DNA of 64,000 bases from Setophaga petechia. Its lineage: Eukaryota > Chordata > Aves > Passeriformes > Parulidae. Each line of letters opens with the position of its first letter. The stretch's first letter is position 1. The DNA is taken from NCBI GenBank assembly GCA_024362935.1, contig JANCRA010000010.1:9912501-9976500 (forward strand), read 5' to 3'. Position numbers and translations under genes: made by a program. The notes under the pieces are model-generated. The model did not search any database. It saw only the letters and a list, made by a program, of their open reading frames with translations, and was not told the DNA's origin. Positions 12,501 through 26,705 of this stretch are shown one piece after another.

Positions 12501-15049
12501 TCATGGGAGGCATTTGTTACTAACTGCTAATGCAGCCTGCCAAACAAAAACTCCCTGCTGGTGACATGACCACCTAGTGACCTCTAAAAATGTTTTAACA
12601 ATGTGAAAAATATCTCCCTCTTGTAGGAAACAGCAATTTTTTAAATTAAATGTACATTGAATGTTCGCTTACATACAGATAAATGGTATTCAGAGTCACC
12701 TTCTCTGTTTCCAATTTCAATCTTTTGAAACCCAGCCCAAACCTAAATAAATAAACGTTGATACTAAGAGGAAACTAAGAGCTCAAGAGCCTTGTGATTT
12801 CACAAACAGCTTTTTTCCATTTTCTAAAATCTAAACTTTGAGCCAGACATAGAACAGGTAATGAAAAGAAACAAGTTTGGCAGCTCCTATGTAGGTCTAA
12901 GCTGAAAATATGTCAGGCAAAAATAAGTGGCTATAATTTGGCAGATTTAAAGTCTTTAAAAGTTTGCAGCTTGCTGAACTGATTTTTTTAGTATGTAAAA
13001 TTTGCAAATTGAAACACTATAACTGTGCTGAAAAGTGACTGTTACATAATGCCACCATAATCAAGCTTTAAACATCACTTTACCACTACCTATTCCTCAT
13101 GCAATAGCATCACAAAGATTAAAAACAAATTAGGATAGCTACTAATATGATAATGAACACATAATGCTTAAATATGCTATATATATTTCTTGAATATTCA
13201 TTGAGGGTGTTTTTTTCAAGTTACCAGGACACTGACAGCTTTCAAGGATGTACTTTTTAGATAGCTATATAACATTCATTTACTTCTTTCTTATTTAGAA
13301 GACACTGGATTAAAAAATACTGCTACTTGATGGGCTTTTTAAAAAAAATATAGGTTTCTGGAATATTAACCTGTAATCAGACCATTTATGAGGAACAAAT
13401 TTGCCAATCTTACTCCATCAACATTTAAGATTTTTACCAAGAACAATAAACTAGCTGAGGCACGAGCCTTGAATCTCTCTCCTACTCCCAACCCTTTGTC
13501 CCTCTGATCCAATAGTGCATCAGGCTAAACCAGGCTTAGCTGGATGATGCCACAAGGCTGACCAAAGTCACAGCTCCTTCCAGGGCTTTGCCACAACTGC
13601 ACACAACTTCAAGGGTGACACAGAAATTCAAACCTTGTTTAAAAAAAATTGTTCACCTTCTCCTGTATTAAGAATGAAAAGTCAGAAAAGCTGAGACACT
13701 AGAGCTGAACAGCTGAAATACTGTTAATAGTACCTCAAATAATCCAGAGGAACTTCCCACAGATTTTGAGCACATTGAGTAAAGTCCTTGTTACACCAAC
13801 ATGTTACATCAGTGCACAAGAGCTTGCATTTGCTGAGGTGTGACTTTCAAGAACTTTATACTGCACTGATTAGCAGTGATACCTATAAAACAGGGACAAT
13901 TTTAATGGAGTCAGGAAGGACACTCTTTCTAGTACTCTAAGAGAACTTTTTATCTAAATAAAATTCTCATTCTGCATATAACATAGTCAGCAACATAGAC
14001 AAGTTTTACATGAAGCTAAAGCGGGTAGCTACTAACAGCTTTCAGGGAAGAACTCCTATAAGGAGTTACTGAAACTTTTACTCCTAAACCTTATTCATAA
14101 GCTACAGTGTATGTCTGCTTGAGTCTCCCTCTGTTCCAAAGGAAAACGTGTAATTTACTCTTCTAGAATTGCAGGAACTGCCAAAAGGTAAAAGGATATG
14201 TTTCAGGTTCTGAGTACCAGCACAGAATGCTCATCACTAGAATAAGACCCAAGGCACTGAATTATTTCTCATCTTTGACCCTGACCAAATGCTGCTGTTA
14301 CTTGGGAAGCCTTACACTGGCTCCACATGTGCCTGGAAGTGATCTGGAACAAGGTGTTCTCCATTCACAAGCTCTCTCAGCCAATACTCACTAACAGACA
14401 TCTGATACAGACAACAAGATAACTGCACCTCATCTCCTTCAAATCTGATGCAAGACACACATGTGAAAAAAAATGATAAACTAATAATCTTGGTATTTCA
14501 TTACTTTTGCACCAATATAGAATCTTCTGATGTATGTGAAGCGATGCCCTTTTGATCCTCACACAAGAACACATTCCTAGAGCTAATTCTCACCTGTAAT
14601 TTTGGTTAAAAACCTGTTATTCCTTTTGTAGGCAATGTACAGAGGTTTCCATAATGTTTCTTGAATCAGATCTCCAGCTGGTACACATTTTGCAAATTCC
14701 ACTAAAAACACAGGGAATGTCCTAGTTCAAACTTATTGGTCTGGTGCATAAACCTTGCACCGAGTCAAACTACCTTACATTAAAATTATAAATATGATGA
14801 TTCTTGGGATTGTATTTATTGATGCAAAATTATAAAAGTAAAGCCTATTTGGATGTGCTTGCATACTTACTAATATGCTTTATGGGTTTTTTTTTTCTGC
14901 AGTGTTTCTTTATGGGTTTCATAACAAACTGGGGGCAAGACATGTCTCAAATTCCATCTCCAAGTAACAGATTACTGACTCTCTGCTTAATACATTATAT
15001 GGTTTTATTCAGCCTGCTACGACTACTGCACAGGAAGAGCTACTCAAAG

Positions 15050-15084
15050 TTTTCTTTCTTCTTTTTTCTTTTTTTTTTTTTTTT
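15050..15084. repeat. Polypyrimidine tract ending in T16
   Basis: A T/C-only stretch with TTTCTTTCTTCTTTTTTC followed by sixteen T. Read from the ERC2 sense strand it is purine-rich. Simple sequence. Confidence 0.9.
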
Positions 15085-15554
15085 CACAACAGTGGGAGAC
15101 ATGCCAGCTGGGACATTTTAAGTCTCTTTCATTAAAAAAAGGTTAAGGTCAAAATAAGTATGATAAACATGGTAGTTCATCTTCTCAAAACTCAAGATGA
15201 AAGACTAAACAGAAGAGAATATTTTAACCTCACTAACTGTAAAATGTATTTTTTTTCCTTAATGTGTAATTAGAAGGAAAAAAACCTTATTTTTTGCTAC
15301 GAACTTTTGTATTCAGTAGTTAATTTAACAACTATATAACTATTATATTTATTATGTGTTTTCAATTATCTAGATGACTGACATTTTCAAGTTTTATGGA
15401 GGATTATGAAGAGTAAAATACTTAAAAAGAAATGCATTTTCCCATGGTAAATGGAAAAAAATTAAAAGAGAATCCACATTGTGTTTTAGTTAAATTTGTT
15501 GTCCACTGTGTAAAAATTTCTAAATGCTATGTCTTTGAGATCCTTTCTTGTAAG

Positions 15555-15596
15555 ACTATATCAAAATAAAGTAAAACTATATCAAAATACAGTAAA
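15555..15596. repeat. Tandem duplication, 21 bp x 2
   Basis: The unit ACTATATCAAAATA-A/C-AGTAAA occurs twice head to tail and differs at one position (20 of 21 identical). It is likely a replication-slippage product in AT-rich intron sequence. Confidence 0.9.
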
Positions 15597-16714
15597 TCCA
15601 TATACTTTGGTTTCTTAAACTAAACTACTTTGTTATAAGAACACTAAAATATGTTTTCACTCACTTTCTCAAAGAAAAAAAACAGCCCAAAGGTTATCAG
15701 ATGAATGGGGACAATAGATTAACTTCCAAAGAACTATATTCTGTTTCTTGTAAAAGAAAAGTAAATTTATAGCACACCAAGCTTTTATTCCCAAGAGAAT
15801 ATAATAACTGGAATGTGAAAGTCTAAAACTGGCAACAAGTAAAGCTGGTCAAAGTATAAGTAATGAAACTTGAAACGAGGCAAAGAGATTTGAGAGGTTA
15901 AAGGGAGATAGGGTGGAAAGCTCACAAGGCAGACCTGTTCTCCCTCAAAACCTTAAGAAAAATCTTGAGTACAGCAAAAGCAGCATGGGTTGCATAAATT
16001 TGAAGTGACAGAGCCTTTTGGACTGTGGTGTTATTTAAAGTGGAAGAATCTTTTGGGGGTGGCAGGGACCAATGGAACACTACAGAGGGGCAGCTTTCTG
16101 CCCAGCATTTAGGGTTAAAATGAAAGGAGAAATGTCAAAAAGACCATATTAAAATAACTTTACCTCAAGGGCTGGTGCAGTGAATTACCCATGGAGAGAC
16201 AGGGAGGAAAAAAAGGCTCAAGTAGCTGTTTTCCAAAAGTACACTGCCACACAACTCCTCAGTTAACCCAGTGTAGATTATTTTTGGTACTTCTTTAAAT
16301 CATAAAAAAAAAATTTAAAATCACAGAAGCTTTAACAGATCTATTGATTATTCTTAAGGGATAACACAAGTCATGTGGCATCAGTGGGTACAATGCCCCA
16401 AAAAGGCTGACATACAGTTCATTTAAGGAAGAGGGGAAGGTGTCTAGTCAGTAGTTATAGAGAACAGGCAGCCCACAATGGTGCCAGCTCAACAACTAAT
16501 TTCATAACTGTTCTGATTTAGGTTCCATATACTCTGGGATGGCTGGCACTGTAAAAAGTGTGAAGTCAGGTAAGAATTTAGTCTGAAGTGCCCTCTTGGG
16601 GTAATTCCTGTGATGGGCTCAACATGAGCCCGCTCCAGGGCTGATGCAAGGGGAGGTCTGAGCAAGTGCAGCAGCAGCAATCCCTTCAGCAAATCATGTA
16701 TTTTAGAAAAAGAT

Positions 16715-16990
16715 CCTTACACCAATACTCTGTGACCTGCACTGGCTTCTGCTAACATCTGGGTGAAACTGAAAGTTCTGGTTTTGATCCACAAGGTCTT
16801 GAATGGTTTGGCACTGCTCCCTTGGAAGATTCCCTCTTTCCCTCCTTCGTGGTGGGCAGCTTCAGACACCTGGTGTGAGTGCATTGCCAATGGAAGTGTG
16901 AGGGCCTGGAGGCAGCAGGGAAGAAAGAGGAATAGGGAAAAAGAAAGGAGGGAAAAAACTGCACATCTTGATGTGAGCCAGTCCATGAGG
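16715..16990 (+). mobile_element. Remnant of an ancient LINE ORF2 C-terminus (L2/CR1-like clade)
   Basis: In the plus direction the segment reads, with one frame change, DLHWL followed by KLKVLVLIHKVLNGLALLP. This resembles the conserved tail of many vertebrate non-LTR retrotransposon ORF2 proteins (LHWLP, then FKxLxLxxKxLxGLAP). A stop and a frameshift separate the two blocks. After about 16830 the similarity fades and I cannot place the end exactly. An 85-residue open frame here (16763-17020) is a by-product of the remnant, not a gene. The family name is recalled from pattern only. Confidence 0.45.
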
Positions 16991-19900
16991 GTATGCTGTG
17001 AGGACCATCACTTCACCTGAGTGCCTGCCTGATTTCCTAGTCATGACTGCTCAATGAACACAATAACTACTGAGGCAAAAATTCAGCCTTTGACTTCATA
17101 AGTGTTGAAATTATTCTGAGGTTTTCTTTATTCCTTGGCTTCACTTATGGCATTTCCTTAAAAAATGATAAAAAAGTACTTTGAGTGGTATGTAATTTTT
17201 TAAATGATCATTACACAACTAAAAAACAAAAATAATATCAAGGCTTTATATTTTCACATGGTGTCTTAAATCCATAGTAAAAGTCAAATGTATGTTATTA
17301 AAAATCCATTTTTTTATTAGTTCTTTAAGCACACCTTACACCCAGTCCATTAAAGCCTCTGCATTCAGTGGTGCTGCTCTGAATTTGCTGCTTTAGGGCT
17401 GAAGCATTTAGTGTAAAGACAGACATTCAGATATAAAATAAATTACATAGCAGCAATTTCCAGAGAAAGGCCATGTTCACAACAGCAATAAAAAAGGCTT
17501 ACAGATTTTTGTAACAGGATCTTTGGAATGGCCAATGAGTAGAACACTGACATTATGACTGTTTGAAAGACACATCCCATAATGCTTTTGCACTCTTGGC
17601 ATTCAGCTTTTCCCTTGGCATAGAACAGTTAAAAGGTACCGAATCAGGATAAGGAAAAGCAGCCATAAAATTCAGTAGTTATTCAGAATATGATTGTACT
17701 GTTTGCACATATCCCCTGAAGGAAATGAGGGCAGAATGCTGCTGTGCAGTCAGGACACAGCTCAGTCATGAGACCACTGCACTCAAGCAGGGGCTAAAGC
17801 CTGGGAGATGTCCCTCAGGAAACCCTGCTAAACAATCCTCTGTGATTTAATCTAGTTAGCCACAGGGTGTCAACACTGGTCCACACAGAGGCAGGCTCAC
17901 TAAATTAGTATTTGCTAGTTCAAAAATAAATCTTAAATAAAACAATCTAGAAATAACAGTTTGAACAATTTGACACGTACAATAAACATATGGAATGACT
18001 TACAAGAGAAGGAGACTGAAGCACAGAGCAAAAGTGAGTTCAGGAGACACCCAGTCCTGTTACTTAAGCAAGCAGTGGAAAGGAAAAGAATTCCTTTTGC
18101 TTAGTGCCAATGGGACCAGGTACATGTCTCAGACAAACAGGGCTTAGGTAACAGGGAAAAGGAAGATTAGGATAAATGGAAAAGAACATCAGGCATTTTC
18201 TTTCCCACTTACACTGGTGTGCTCCAGATTCTTTCCCCAATGACATCAAGAACCCAGCTTTTTTCCTTTTTCAAAGCTGATCATGCTATTAAAATTGTAC
18301 TGGCACAGCCTGTGTGCAGCTAATTAACCTGCAATGCAAAATCATCCAAAACAAAAGTTCCATTTTACTGATCTCACACATGTAAGATGGCAGTACCCTC
18401 TTTACTCTTACCCTTTATTGAGCAAAATATCTACATTTAGCCAAATGCACTAAAAATAGCTGTTCACCTCCAAAGCTTATTAAATCTTCAGGTTTGCTTT
18501 ATATACAGAACCTTTTTCCAAACCTATTGATTCTGTGCTATGAATTCATAATGCATTAACAAAGTTTGTATTTGCATATTCTACTATAATAATAGAGAAC
18601 AACTGTGATAAGCAGAAGTGCATTAGATAATATGCAATCTTTATCACAAAAGTTATACTAACAACTTTTCTACTTCACATGAACATTTTAAAATCAGTAA
18701 TTTTAAGAGAGAAATTAAACATCACCCAAATGAAACAGAATTAAGAGGTCCATCTAAAACTTGAAAACTATAAAAATGACTTTGTACTGATCAGGGGTTT
18801 TTCACCACAATCAAAGCTGCCAAAGTAATTTTCCTATCCAGAATTTCAACCTCTATGCAGAATTTCCATCACTTCCCTATTCTAGATTTTCTGGGTTATG
18901 GTTATTTCTTTGGGTAATATATTTGAAATACACTGATTAAACATGGGTTTCTCTTCACCCCAAATGTGAAGTCCCTCCCACACCCACTGTTTAACAATGA
19001 AAATTTTCCATACAGTGGCACTGAGCTACAATGAGCAAAAGAAATGTTTCAAATTCCTAAGACACAGTTTTTATAAGGAAAGTGAAACACTGTAAAAGAG
19101 ATACACACATATAGAAGTCTGAACAGGAACAAGTGACTCAGAGTTCACTCAGCCAGGGGGTACAAACATGAGGGCAAAAACCTGGACTCACCATTAGGGG
19201 TTCTACTTCAAGTCTACAGAATACCTTTGAGAATTGTTTTATTGACTACTTGAAAGCCACAGAGTGATCTGCTCCTGTTCACTAAAGCATTTCAGGGATG
19301 CTTTCTCACAAGCAAATCAGATGTGGATTCAGCAGAACTGCCCACACGCTTCAGCTGAGGAAGTGCTTAAGTGCTTTGCTAGCCAGGAACAGCAAGATTG
19401 CTACTTGTAAGATCCTCCCTTAAATCCCATCCATTTGTGGTTGTAGGAGTTGGTAAAGGGTCACAAATATTCTTCAACAGTCTAACAGTCTTGGTATTCC
19501 TCAGAATCTTATTTAATCCTCAGATAAGAACAACTATCAACTCTTTTAGCATCTTGATATCTCTATTCTGCTCCCTGACTAAAAAGTGTATCTCCAAAAA
19601 AAAAAAAATTACCAGACTCTTTAAAAGAATAAACCTGCTCTTTTTAAAAGCTTAGTGGCCAAAAAATGGAATGAAGCAGCAGGTTAAGGAAAGCATACCT
19701 TAGAAAATTAAAATCCTTTGTAATCCTCCCTACTTCCATTGGCAAACCTCAACATTGGCAGGCAGACATGGCACCTCTGCCTTTTCCATAGTGGAAGTTA
19801 ATTCAGACCCATACAAGAGTCAGTCACTTGTCTGTGCTGCCCCCAGGAGAAAGGATCACTATCACTTTCAAAAATATGAGCAGACAGGAAGAGAAATATT

Positions 19901-20594
19901 GCTCCAAACTAAAATCATGGTGGCAGTGTTTGTAAGAGGTGATGAGCACTCACACTTAACACTGCTGATGCCTGATTGCTCTAAAAGGCAATACACCTAA
20001 AGAAAAATAATTTTATATTTTAAAAAGGCACCTTTTGATGTTGTGGCCAAAAGTTGATTTCAAGGAGTTTGGGATTTATTGGTACCTTAGACCAGTTACA
20101 CTGCACTGGTCCTCACCTGGGCTTCACTTTGTCCTTCTTTAAAGACCAATACAAATCTACAATCCTTGCACCTTTAGAAACTTCTTTAGCTTACAGTAAT
20201 TCCTTTTATCTCAATAGTTTTTAAGTCTAACAAGGCTTTGCACTAAGACCATTAATTCTAGACTGGAACAACACAACTGATTATTTGAAAGTGTCATCTT
20301 TCCAGTCTCCTTAAGCAACTGCACTTTATGCAAAACCTTCCTGCAAGAACGATCACCCAGTCTATGTGTCAGAGATCAGTATTTCTCTGCAGAGAGAATT
20401 TACAGAGAAGCAGTGAATCAATTTTAAGATCTTCTGCTAACAGACAGTGCTCTGCATGACCTTGCTCTTTGCTCTATCATGTTTACATTTTCTACTACAG
20501 TATGTCTCTAATCCCCAAAGTGTCCCTAAGGGAACTTCACTGTTTTTTAAGTCATGCTCGACTGCTGAACTTTGCAAAACACAGACAGGGAACC

Positions 20595-20618
20595 AAAAAA
20601 AAAAAAAAAAAAAAAAAA
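20595..20618. repeat. Poly(A) homopolymer, 24 bp
   Basis: An uninterrupted run of A, the longest homopolymer noticed. No retrocopy body or target-site duplication was recognised upstream, so it is treated as simple sequence. Confidence 0.95.
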
Positions 20619-23600
20619 GTACAAAACAAAAATTACATGAACTAGCAAAAAACTTTTTGTCTATCTTAATTTTCTCACAATTAAATATTAGAGGGTGGTT
20701 GTTTCTTAATTTCAAATATCTAGAATTCTGATAGTAGTTTGTTCTGCATTTTCCTTGCAGGAAAAACTGCTTTCAAAAATATTCAGTGTCTTGTTATTTA
20801 TAAATTCCTCACTATTATAAGTAATAAAGACCTGTGGCATAAAATTTGAGAAATAATTTTAATGCACAGTAGTAAGATGAAACATTTAGCTGTAGCTCAC
20901 CACTTTTGGGACAAAAATGTGACTAACTGGTCTGTAAGTATTTTGAATTTCAATAAACTCCTCCAAGCTGACTGTGGGATAGACTACTCTCATTAACATA
21001 CGTATCTTGAAATGATCCCATGTGAACTAACACTTAAGGCAGTTTCATTATTAATATCTTAACACACCCCAAGGAAATTTTGTACTGATACCAGTGAAAA
21101 TTTTAAAAATTAATATATTCTCTCTCCATGTTGCAATCATAAAAATAATTCCACAAAAAGATTCATAACATCTCTCATCTCCAATATTGCTGCATAAGTT
21201 AATGCTATTTGAAGAATTTGACATTATATAAGATGATATAGTTTTATACTTCTATGTTCTTATATCCCTGCCAACATATGCAAAAGAAATCTAGGCTACA
21301 ATTATTGTCAACAGGTAATGCATTAGGCACTTTTGAAGGTAGATGTTGAAAGCAGGAAGATAATTCAGCACCTCTCGCCGTGCAGACATGGAATGCTGGA
21401 GTGAGGCAATGAATCCTGGTTACTGCAAGCAGGGCAGGGCTCTCAGAGAAAGATGAACTGCCAACATAACATGCACAGTACAACAGAGCTGCCATGTGCC
21501 TGTGGACACCAGGGCTGAGTATTGTCACACACCTTGGATGTCCTTACCTGCTCACAGCACTCTTAACAATCTCTCCAGACACAGCTTCACATTTTCATGT
21601 CTAGTACTGACTAGTCCAGAACTAACAGCCCAGTACAGTCCCAGACCAGGCATGAGATAATTATGTGCCTTTTGCCTCTGTACTAGGTTCTACAAATCAC
21701 TTGGGTAAAGTTACTGAAATCAAAAATAGGATTTTTTTTTTTTATTGTATTTAAATATTTAAAGTTATAGATAGAAACTCAACAGAAATTCTCAAAAATA
21801 TACCCTGGTAAGTAGTAACAAATCCATGGCAAACAGAAGTTGCTACTTACATCTCAAATCTTTACCATCAGGGGAGGTGGAAACTCATGAGTTTCAACAC
21901 AGTGCTACACCTTGTTTGCACCTTTTCTACCAAACATTGCTGAGAGTTTGAATAAGGAAGACACTTCTGTTCCAAAGGAAAGAAAAGAAGGCTACGTATA
22001 TTCATGAAGCTCTCTTTTACATCTAGTGATAGATCTCCTCTAGGAACTTGCTTATCACAGGTGACCCCAGGCATGAATCACAGGAGCTACTGTTCATAAT
22101 ACTTCCAGCTCATGCCATGAAAAAGATTTCCATCACTGACTCTCTCATTTCAGAAAATACTGAAGATCTGTTTCTTAATTGTGTAGATATAAACACAATT
22201 GTTCAAATCTGCTTGTTTCTTTATATATCAGCTCTACCAAATAAAAAGCATATTAGGAACATCATGAGTTACCTACACTGATGTTGTTATGACACTTAAA
22301 TGTAAGCACATCTGGGTGATATATGTATATAAAATAGAGATATTATGCCACCTAAAGCATTTTTTTTCCTAAGGAAATGCACCTTTAGTTCTCCACCTAT
22401 ATTCAAAATATCCTGAGTAAAAATTTGCACCGAGAGACTGAGTAATTTAGACTGCAATCTTTTCATGCTTACATGTGGTTCTGTGACTCAGACAGCTTCA
22501 GCCCATTAGAAGTCAGTGCTGGCTCCTCATACAGCAAGATCAGAAATACCAGACCTTAGCCCTAAACAATATGCAACTGCAGAAACTTTATCATACTTGG
22601 AGAGCTCAGAAAATCTGGCTTTCACAAACCCCTACAAAGAAGGGCTGACTGCAATGTAAGGCATTCAGATATCAAGGGATGCAAAAATATCCAAAGTGCA
22701 AGTTCTTCTCTGTTTGCAGTTCTAGCTTAAGTGTGATTTTGTCCAGCAGCTGGAGTGAGCAATGGAATGTTATGGTAACTTCTGCCAAAGGCATGTAAAA
22801 TCAGCATACATGCACACAGATCCACAGCATTTGGCCATATTCTGATACAAGGGATGGTGATGGCTTTGGGAGTTACAGTGAGGAATGGGTGTTTTTATAA
22901 GCGATAAATGAATCCCTAGTGCCATTCTACTGATCTACCAGAAAAAAAACAGGGATTAATCTGGCCCAGAACACCAACTGTAACAGTAAAATTATTTTGT
23001 GACTGCTTTTCCATGTAAATTTATTATCCCTCACTGTGCAGATATATATTGTCAATAAATAATGTCCCTGTTCACCTAGGAAAAGGCCTTTCCTCCTAAA
23101 AAGCTATATATGGCAAGTCTGTGTTCAAGCAGTTTCAATTTTTACATCATCATCTTCAACAGAGATTTCAAAGCTTCCTCTACTAGCTTCATAAAACAAC
23201 TCTGAACTTTGTTTTTCTTCTCAGAGACATATTAAACATAATTTTCTGCATTAATAATGAAGTTTAGAGCTCTCATTTGGGAACATTTGGAAGCTGGTTA
23301 CATTCTGGCAGTGGTTACAAATATACATGACAAAAATCAGGGAAAGTATTTGCATTCTAAAAATCAAGCAATACTTAAACATTGGAAGGGGTGGATCATA
23401 TTTTGATTCCATTAAAATTTAAAAAAAAACCCAAATGGTATTATTTCCAACTATTTCTTAAGCACTTCCTCCTCTCACTTCTTTTTTTAGAGGAATGTAA
23501 CACAAAGGAAGAATAGAAAAATTAACTGATCTTTACTCAGGAGTGCATTAACAGAATCTTTTCTCAGTTTCTACATGAATACATATACTATAACTTGATT

Positions 23601-24402
23601 TTTTTGTTGGAGAAACAGCAGTTCAAGGTAAATTTTGTACATGAAAAACAAGCCACAATAAATTATTGGAAAAAGTCCTGAAATCATAAAAGCCATGGTT
23701 TTAATATCAGGTAAGGAAGACTTTCTTCTTTCAATATTTCAGTTTTGTTTTGATCATAGATTTTTTTTTTTCCCAGGGATCAAAAAATTTGGAAAAAGTG
23801 CAATAGTGAATTTATACTGGGATGTCATAATTTTATTAAACACACTTTCTCAAGGGGGATGTTATTTTCACTGCAGTTTGTCAAGTTTTCCTTTTCAGTC
23901 ATCAATATATAATCATTTTTCAAAAAGGATATATTGTCCAGCTCCCAAGGAAAGTATAATCATATTACATTGCCCCAGAACATTGCCCTCAGCTTGATCT
24001 TGAAATGACTGCAAAGGAAGATAAATGATATTTCCATTGCAAAATCTCCACAAATAGTTGTGTTTTAATAGTGTATTCACCAGATTTGCTTTTTCCTTAG
24101 CCTTTCAAAAGCCACAGTGTCAGGCAATGTGATAAACACAGCAATATAAAGCTGAAATTGACTCTATCAACCAAGATCCACAAGTAATGCAGGTAAAAAA
24201 TTAGGCAAAGGCAAGAACAGCAGTGAGATCTGTCTTGCCTCACATTAGGTTTGCTGGCTCCAAGGGTTTGTGTGCAGCCCTGACACAGCAGAAATTAAAT
24301 AACTCCAAATATGACTCCAGCTCCACTGGCTCAGAGCTGCACCCCAGCTAACAAGACCTGACAAGGTTAATTGCTCCAGTTGCTGATGTACTGCTGCAGC
24401 TT

Positions 24403-24420
24403 CTAGAATTCCTAGAATTC
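24403..24420. repeat. Tandem duplication, 9 bp x 2
   Basis: CTAGAATTC follows a near-identical CTAGAATTC directly. Very short and of no evident consequence. Confidence 0.7.
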
Positions 24421-26637
24421 AAACTCACACTCCTCTGTAGAACAGGAAGATCATCCTCAGTTCATAAGGGTGTTTCTGACACTGCATTCCTGCTAACCTT
24501 TCTAACAGCTTTCCATTAAAATTGAGTCAGCATTTGTAAGAATCATTCACATCCATTTTCCACACCAGAATGCATAAACCAAAGTTTCTCAGGAGAAGAC
24601 TGGTCTGAATTATTCATTATTATGCCAACCACCTTAATTCAAAAACCCCCACCCTACAGCCTATCACCTACTTACAGGCTCTTTTTGTTGCTCCATATTA
24701 GCAACATTTCAACCTAATAGCAGAAGGCCCTTTCTGTACAGAATGAAATTTTTACTGCAGACTAAAACGTTTTGTGATATTTGCTTCATAGCATTCAATG
24801 GACCTTTGATGGATGGTCCCAAAAGGCACAAAACTGTTTTCAAGGTCTGTCTTTTGATGGTCACGGACTTCTTAGAAAGGAACCAGGTGGACAAAGACAC
24901 CTCCAGTCCTCCCCCACAGCTCCACCGTCACAGCCCCACATTCAGAGCTGCTCATCTGTGGTGGAGGACAGGAAAGCCAAATTCCCAAATGTACCAAACA
25001 GCCAAAGCATGCCCACAGTAACACTAAAATCAGCTTCTCCACACAGTGGTAAAAACTCACCAGTGGTTTTTACCTTTTACCAGCATTTCTGGAGGGGCAC
25101 AACATGTCAGAAAAGCAGAACCAAGGCAAAACAATGCAAGTTTCCCAATTTCCCCTATGAACTCCACTGAATTGGAAGTTGTCTTTGGACAGATTGCTTC
25201 CTTGTTTTGAACTTGTTTCTGGAATTTTCTTTTTGTTTATTCCTCTATCATCTTTGACAAAATGGCAAGGATTGCCCTGTCACCTCAGTTAAAACTTTAA
25301 TAAACCCTGAGGATTATACTTCCTCCACTAAAAGTCTGATTTTTTTTTATTTAATCTTCTTATATACATCTCAAAGAAAGCAGTGATTAGCTTCAGCTCT
25401 GCTCTGAAACATGAGGGGTCCATAACAACAGCATTTTGCCCTTGACTTCCTTTATAAACCATGAAGTAAAAGGAAGCCAAATGTGGAAAAATAAAAGACA
25501 GAAATAATGTACAAGAATTTCTAGACACAGTAGTTTAGCTTTAATCTTTCTCTATTTAACAACAAAGATCAATCTGCTGATAACTTTTTGCTTTCTAAAA
25601 CGCATGTATTCTTAAAATTTCCTAATAAGTACAATTTAATCTGCATGACATCATAAATCATATCTAAAATTAAGAGAACTCCATACGCTCATACAGTTGT
25701 TCACTAATCTTTTTTAATAACAGAAAGAAAACCTGAGGTGCAGAATAGGATGCCAATCATCAGTACACTCTGTAGAATGATTTTTTCACTGGACACAATA
25801 TTTGTGTGCCAGTGGAATAGAAGAAATATTTTCAAATTTTATTTATATATGGGAGTTTTTGTGTTTTGGACATGCCAAGCAAAATACAATAAAAGCATTA
25901 TGGACAGCTTTATTTTCTGCTTCTTACCATTTATTAAGGTTTCTACACCCGTTAAGGGGTGACAAGACATCAGAAAAAACCAGGAATGTGGTTTTATGCA
26001 ACAACCACTATTATTAGCACTTAAAGTGCTGTACTTTCTCTCAAGACCCTCACCCACGATTGTGTATCTTATGTATCCATCCACATGGAAGCCATAAAAT
26101 ATATGTCAAACAAAATAAAGCAAGTTATTAAGTCAAAATAGACCCTAAATCTTAGTGGAAGTCAACAGATAAACATACTACAGGTCTAGCATAGCCTAAG
26201 TACACAGTGCATAATTCAGAGCTGAACTAAGTTTATAACTTATTGCAATATTTCTTACTCAGAAAGAGGTCTGGTGTGTTAAAGCACTGTTCACTCACTA
26301 ATTCAGCAAAACTCATGAGAAACGTCCTCTTTTTTTTCTTTTTAAGCTTCTACAGTGCTATCTCTCCCATGATAGGCATGCCTGGGAAGAAAAAAATGTG
26401 CTCTGAATCTGTGTATAATTAAACACAGAAATTTATTGCTGAATTATTTGTGCCCTGCTCTCACTGCCACATTCCTACATACATGGCTTTATGTCATTCC
26501 ACTAGGACTGTTTGCAAAGGCTTTTTCCCTTATCATTGGCTTTCCCAGGCATCCATCCTGCTGGACACTGCCAGCTGAAATATAAACATCTTTCTAGAAA
26601 AGGACCCATTCACCCCCAGAGGGCACAATATGAATAT

Positions 26638-26705
26638 ATCAGGCAGAGTGCAAGGAGGCCACCAAGGTGTTGGGAGCCTACGAAGGAACAGTGGGACGTG
26701 GGAAT
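26638..26705 (+). mobile_element. Possible CR1 internal fragment
   Basis: The piece AAGGAGGCCACCAAGGTG, followed by GGGAGCCTACGAAGGAACAG, resembles the CR1 3'-UTR block AAGGAGGCCACCAAG...CTCCTACGAGGAAAGGCTG with an internal deletion. The match is short, so this is a tentative call; the flanks are not recognisable. Confidence 0.35.

Noticed and set aside
14804..15121. 105-residue hydrophobic open frame that could suggest a membrane protein
   Set aside because: The Phe/Leu-rich stretch comes from T-rich and polypyrimidine DNA (TTT and CTT codons). No family features are present.
20570..20640. Possible processed retrocopy ending in the A24 run
   Set aside because: No coding similarity upstream and no flanking direct repeat was seen; a homopolymer alone is not enough.
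20437..20731. Open frames of 92 and 94 residues on opposite strands
   Set aside because: Both cross the A24 homopolymer and translate it as poly-Lys or poly-Phe; these are artefacts of simple sequence.
24781..25170. Longest open frame in the window (129 residues, plus strand)
   Set aside because: The peptide is rich in Ser, Gln and Pro with no domain. A second frame overlaps it on the same strand and another on the opposite strand, and no splice, promoter or poly(A) context supports a gene.
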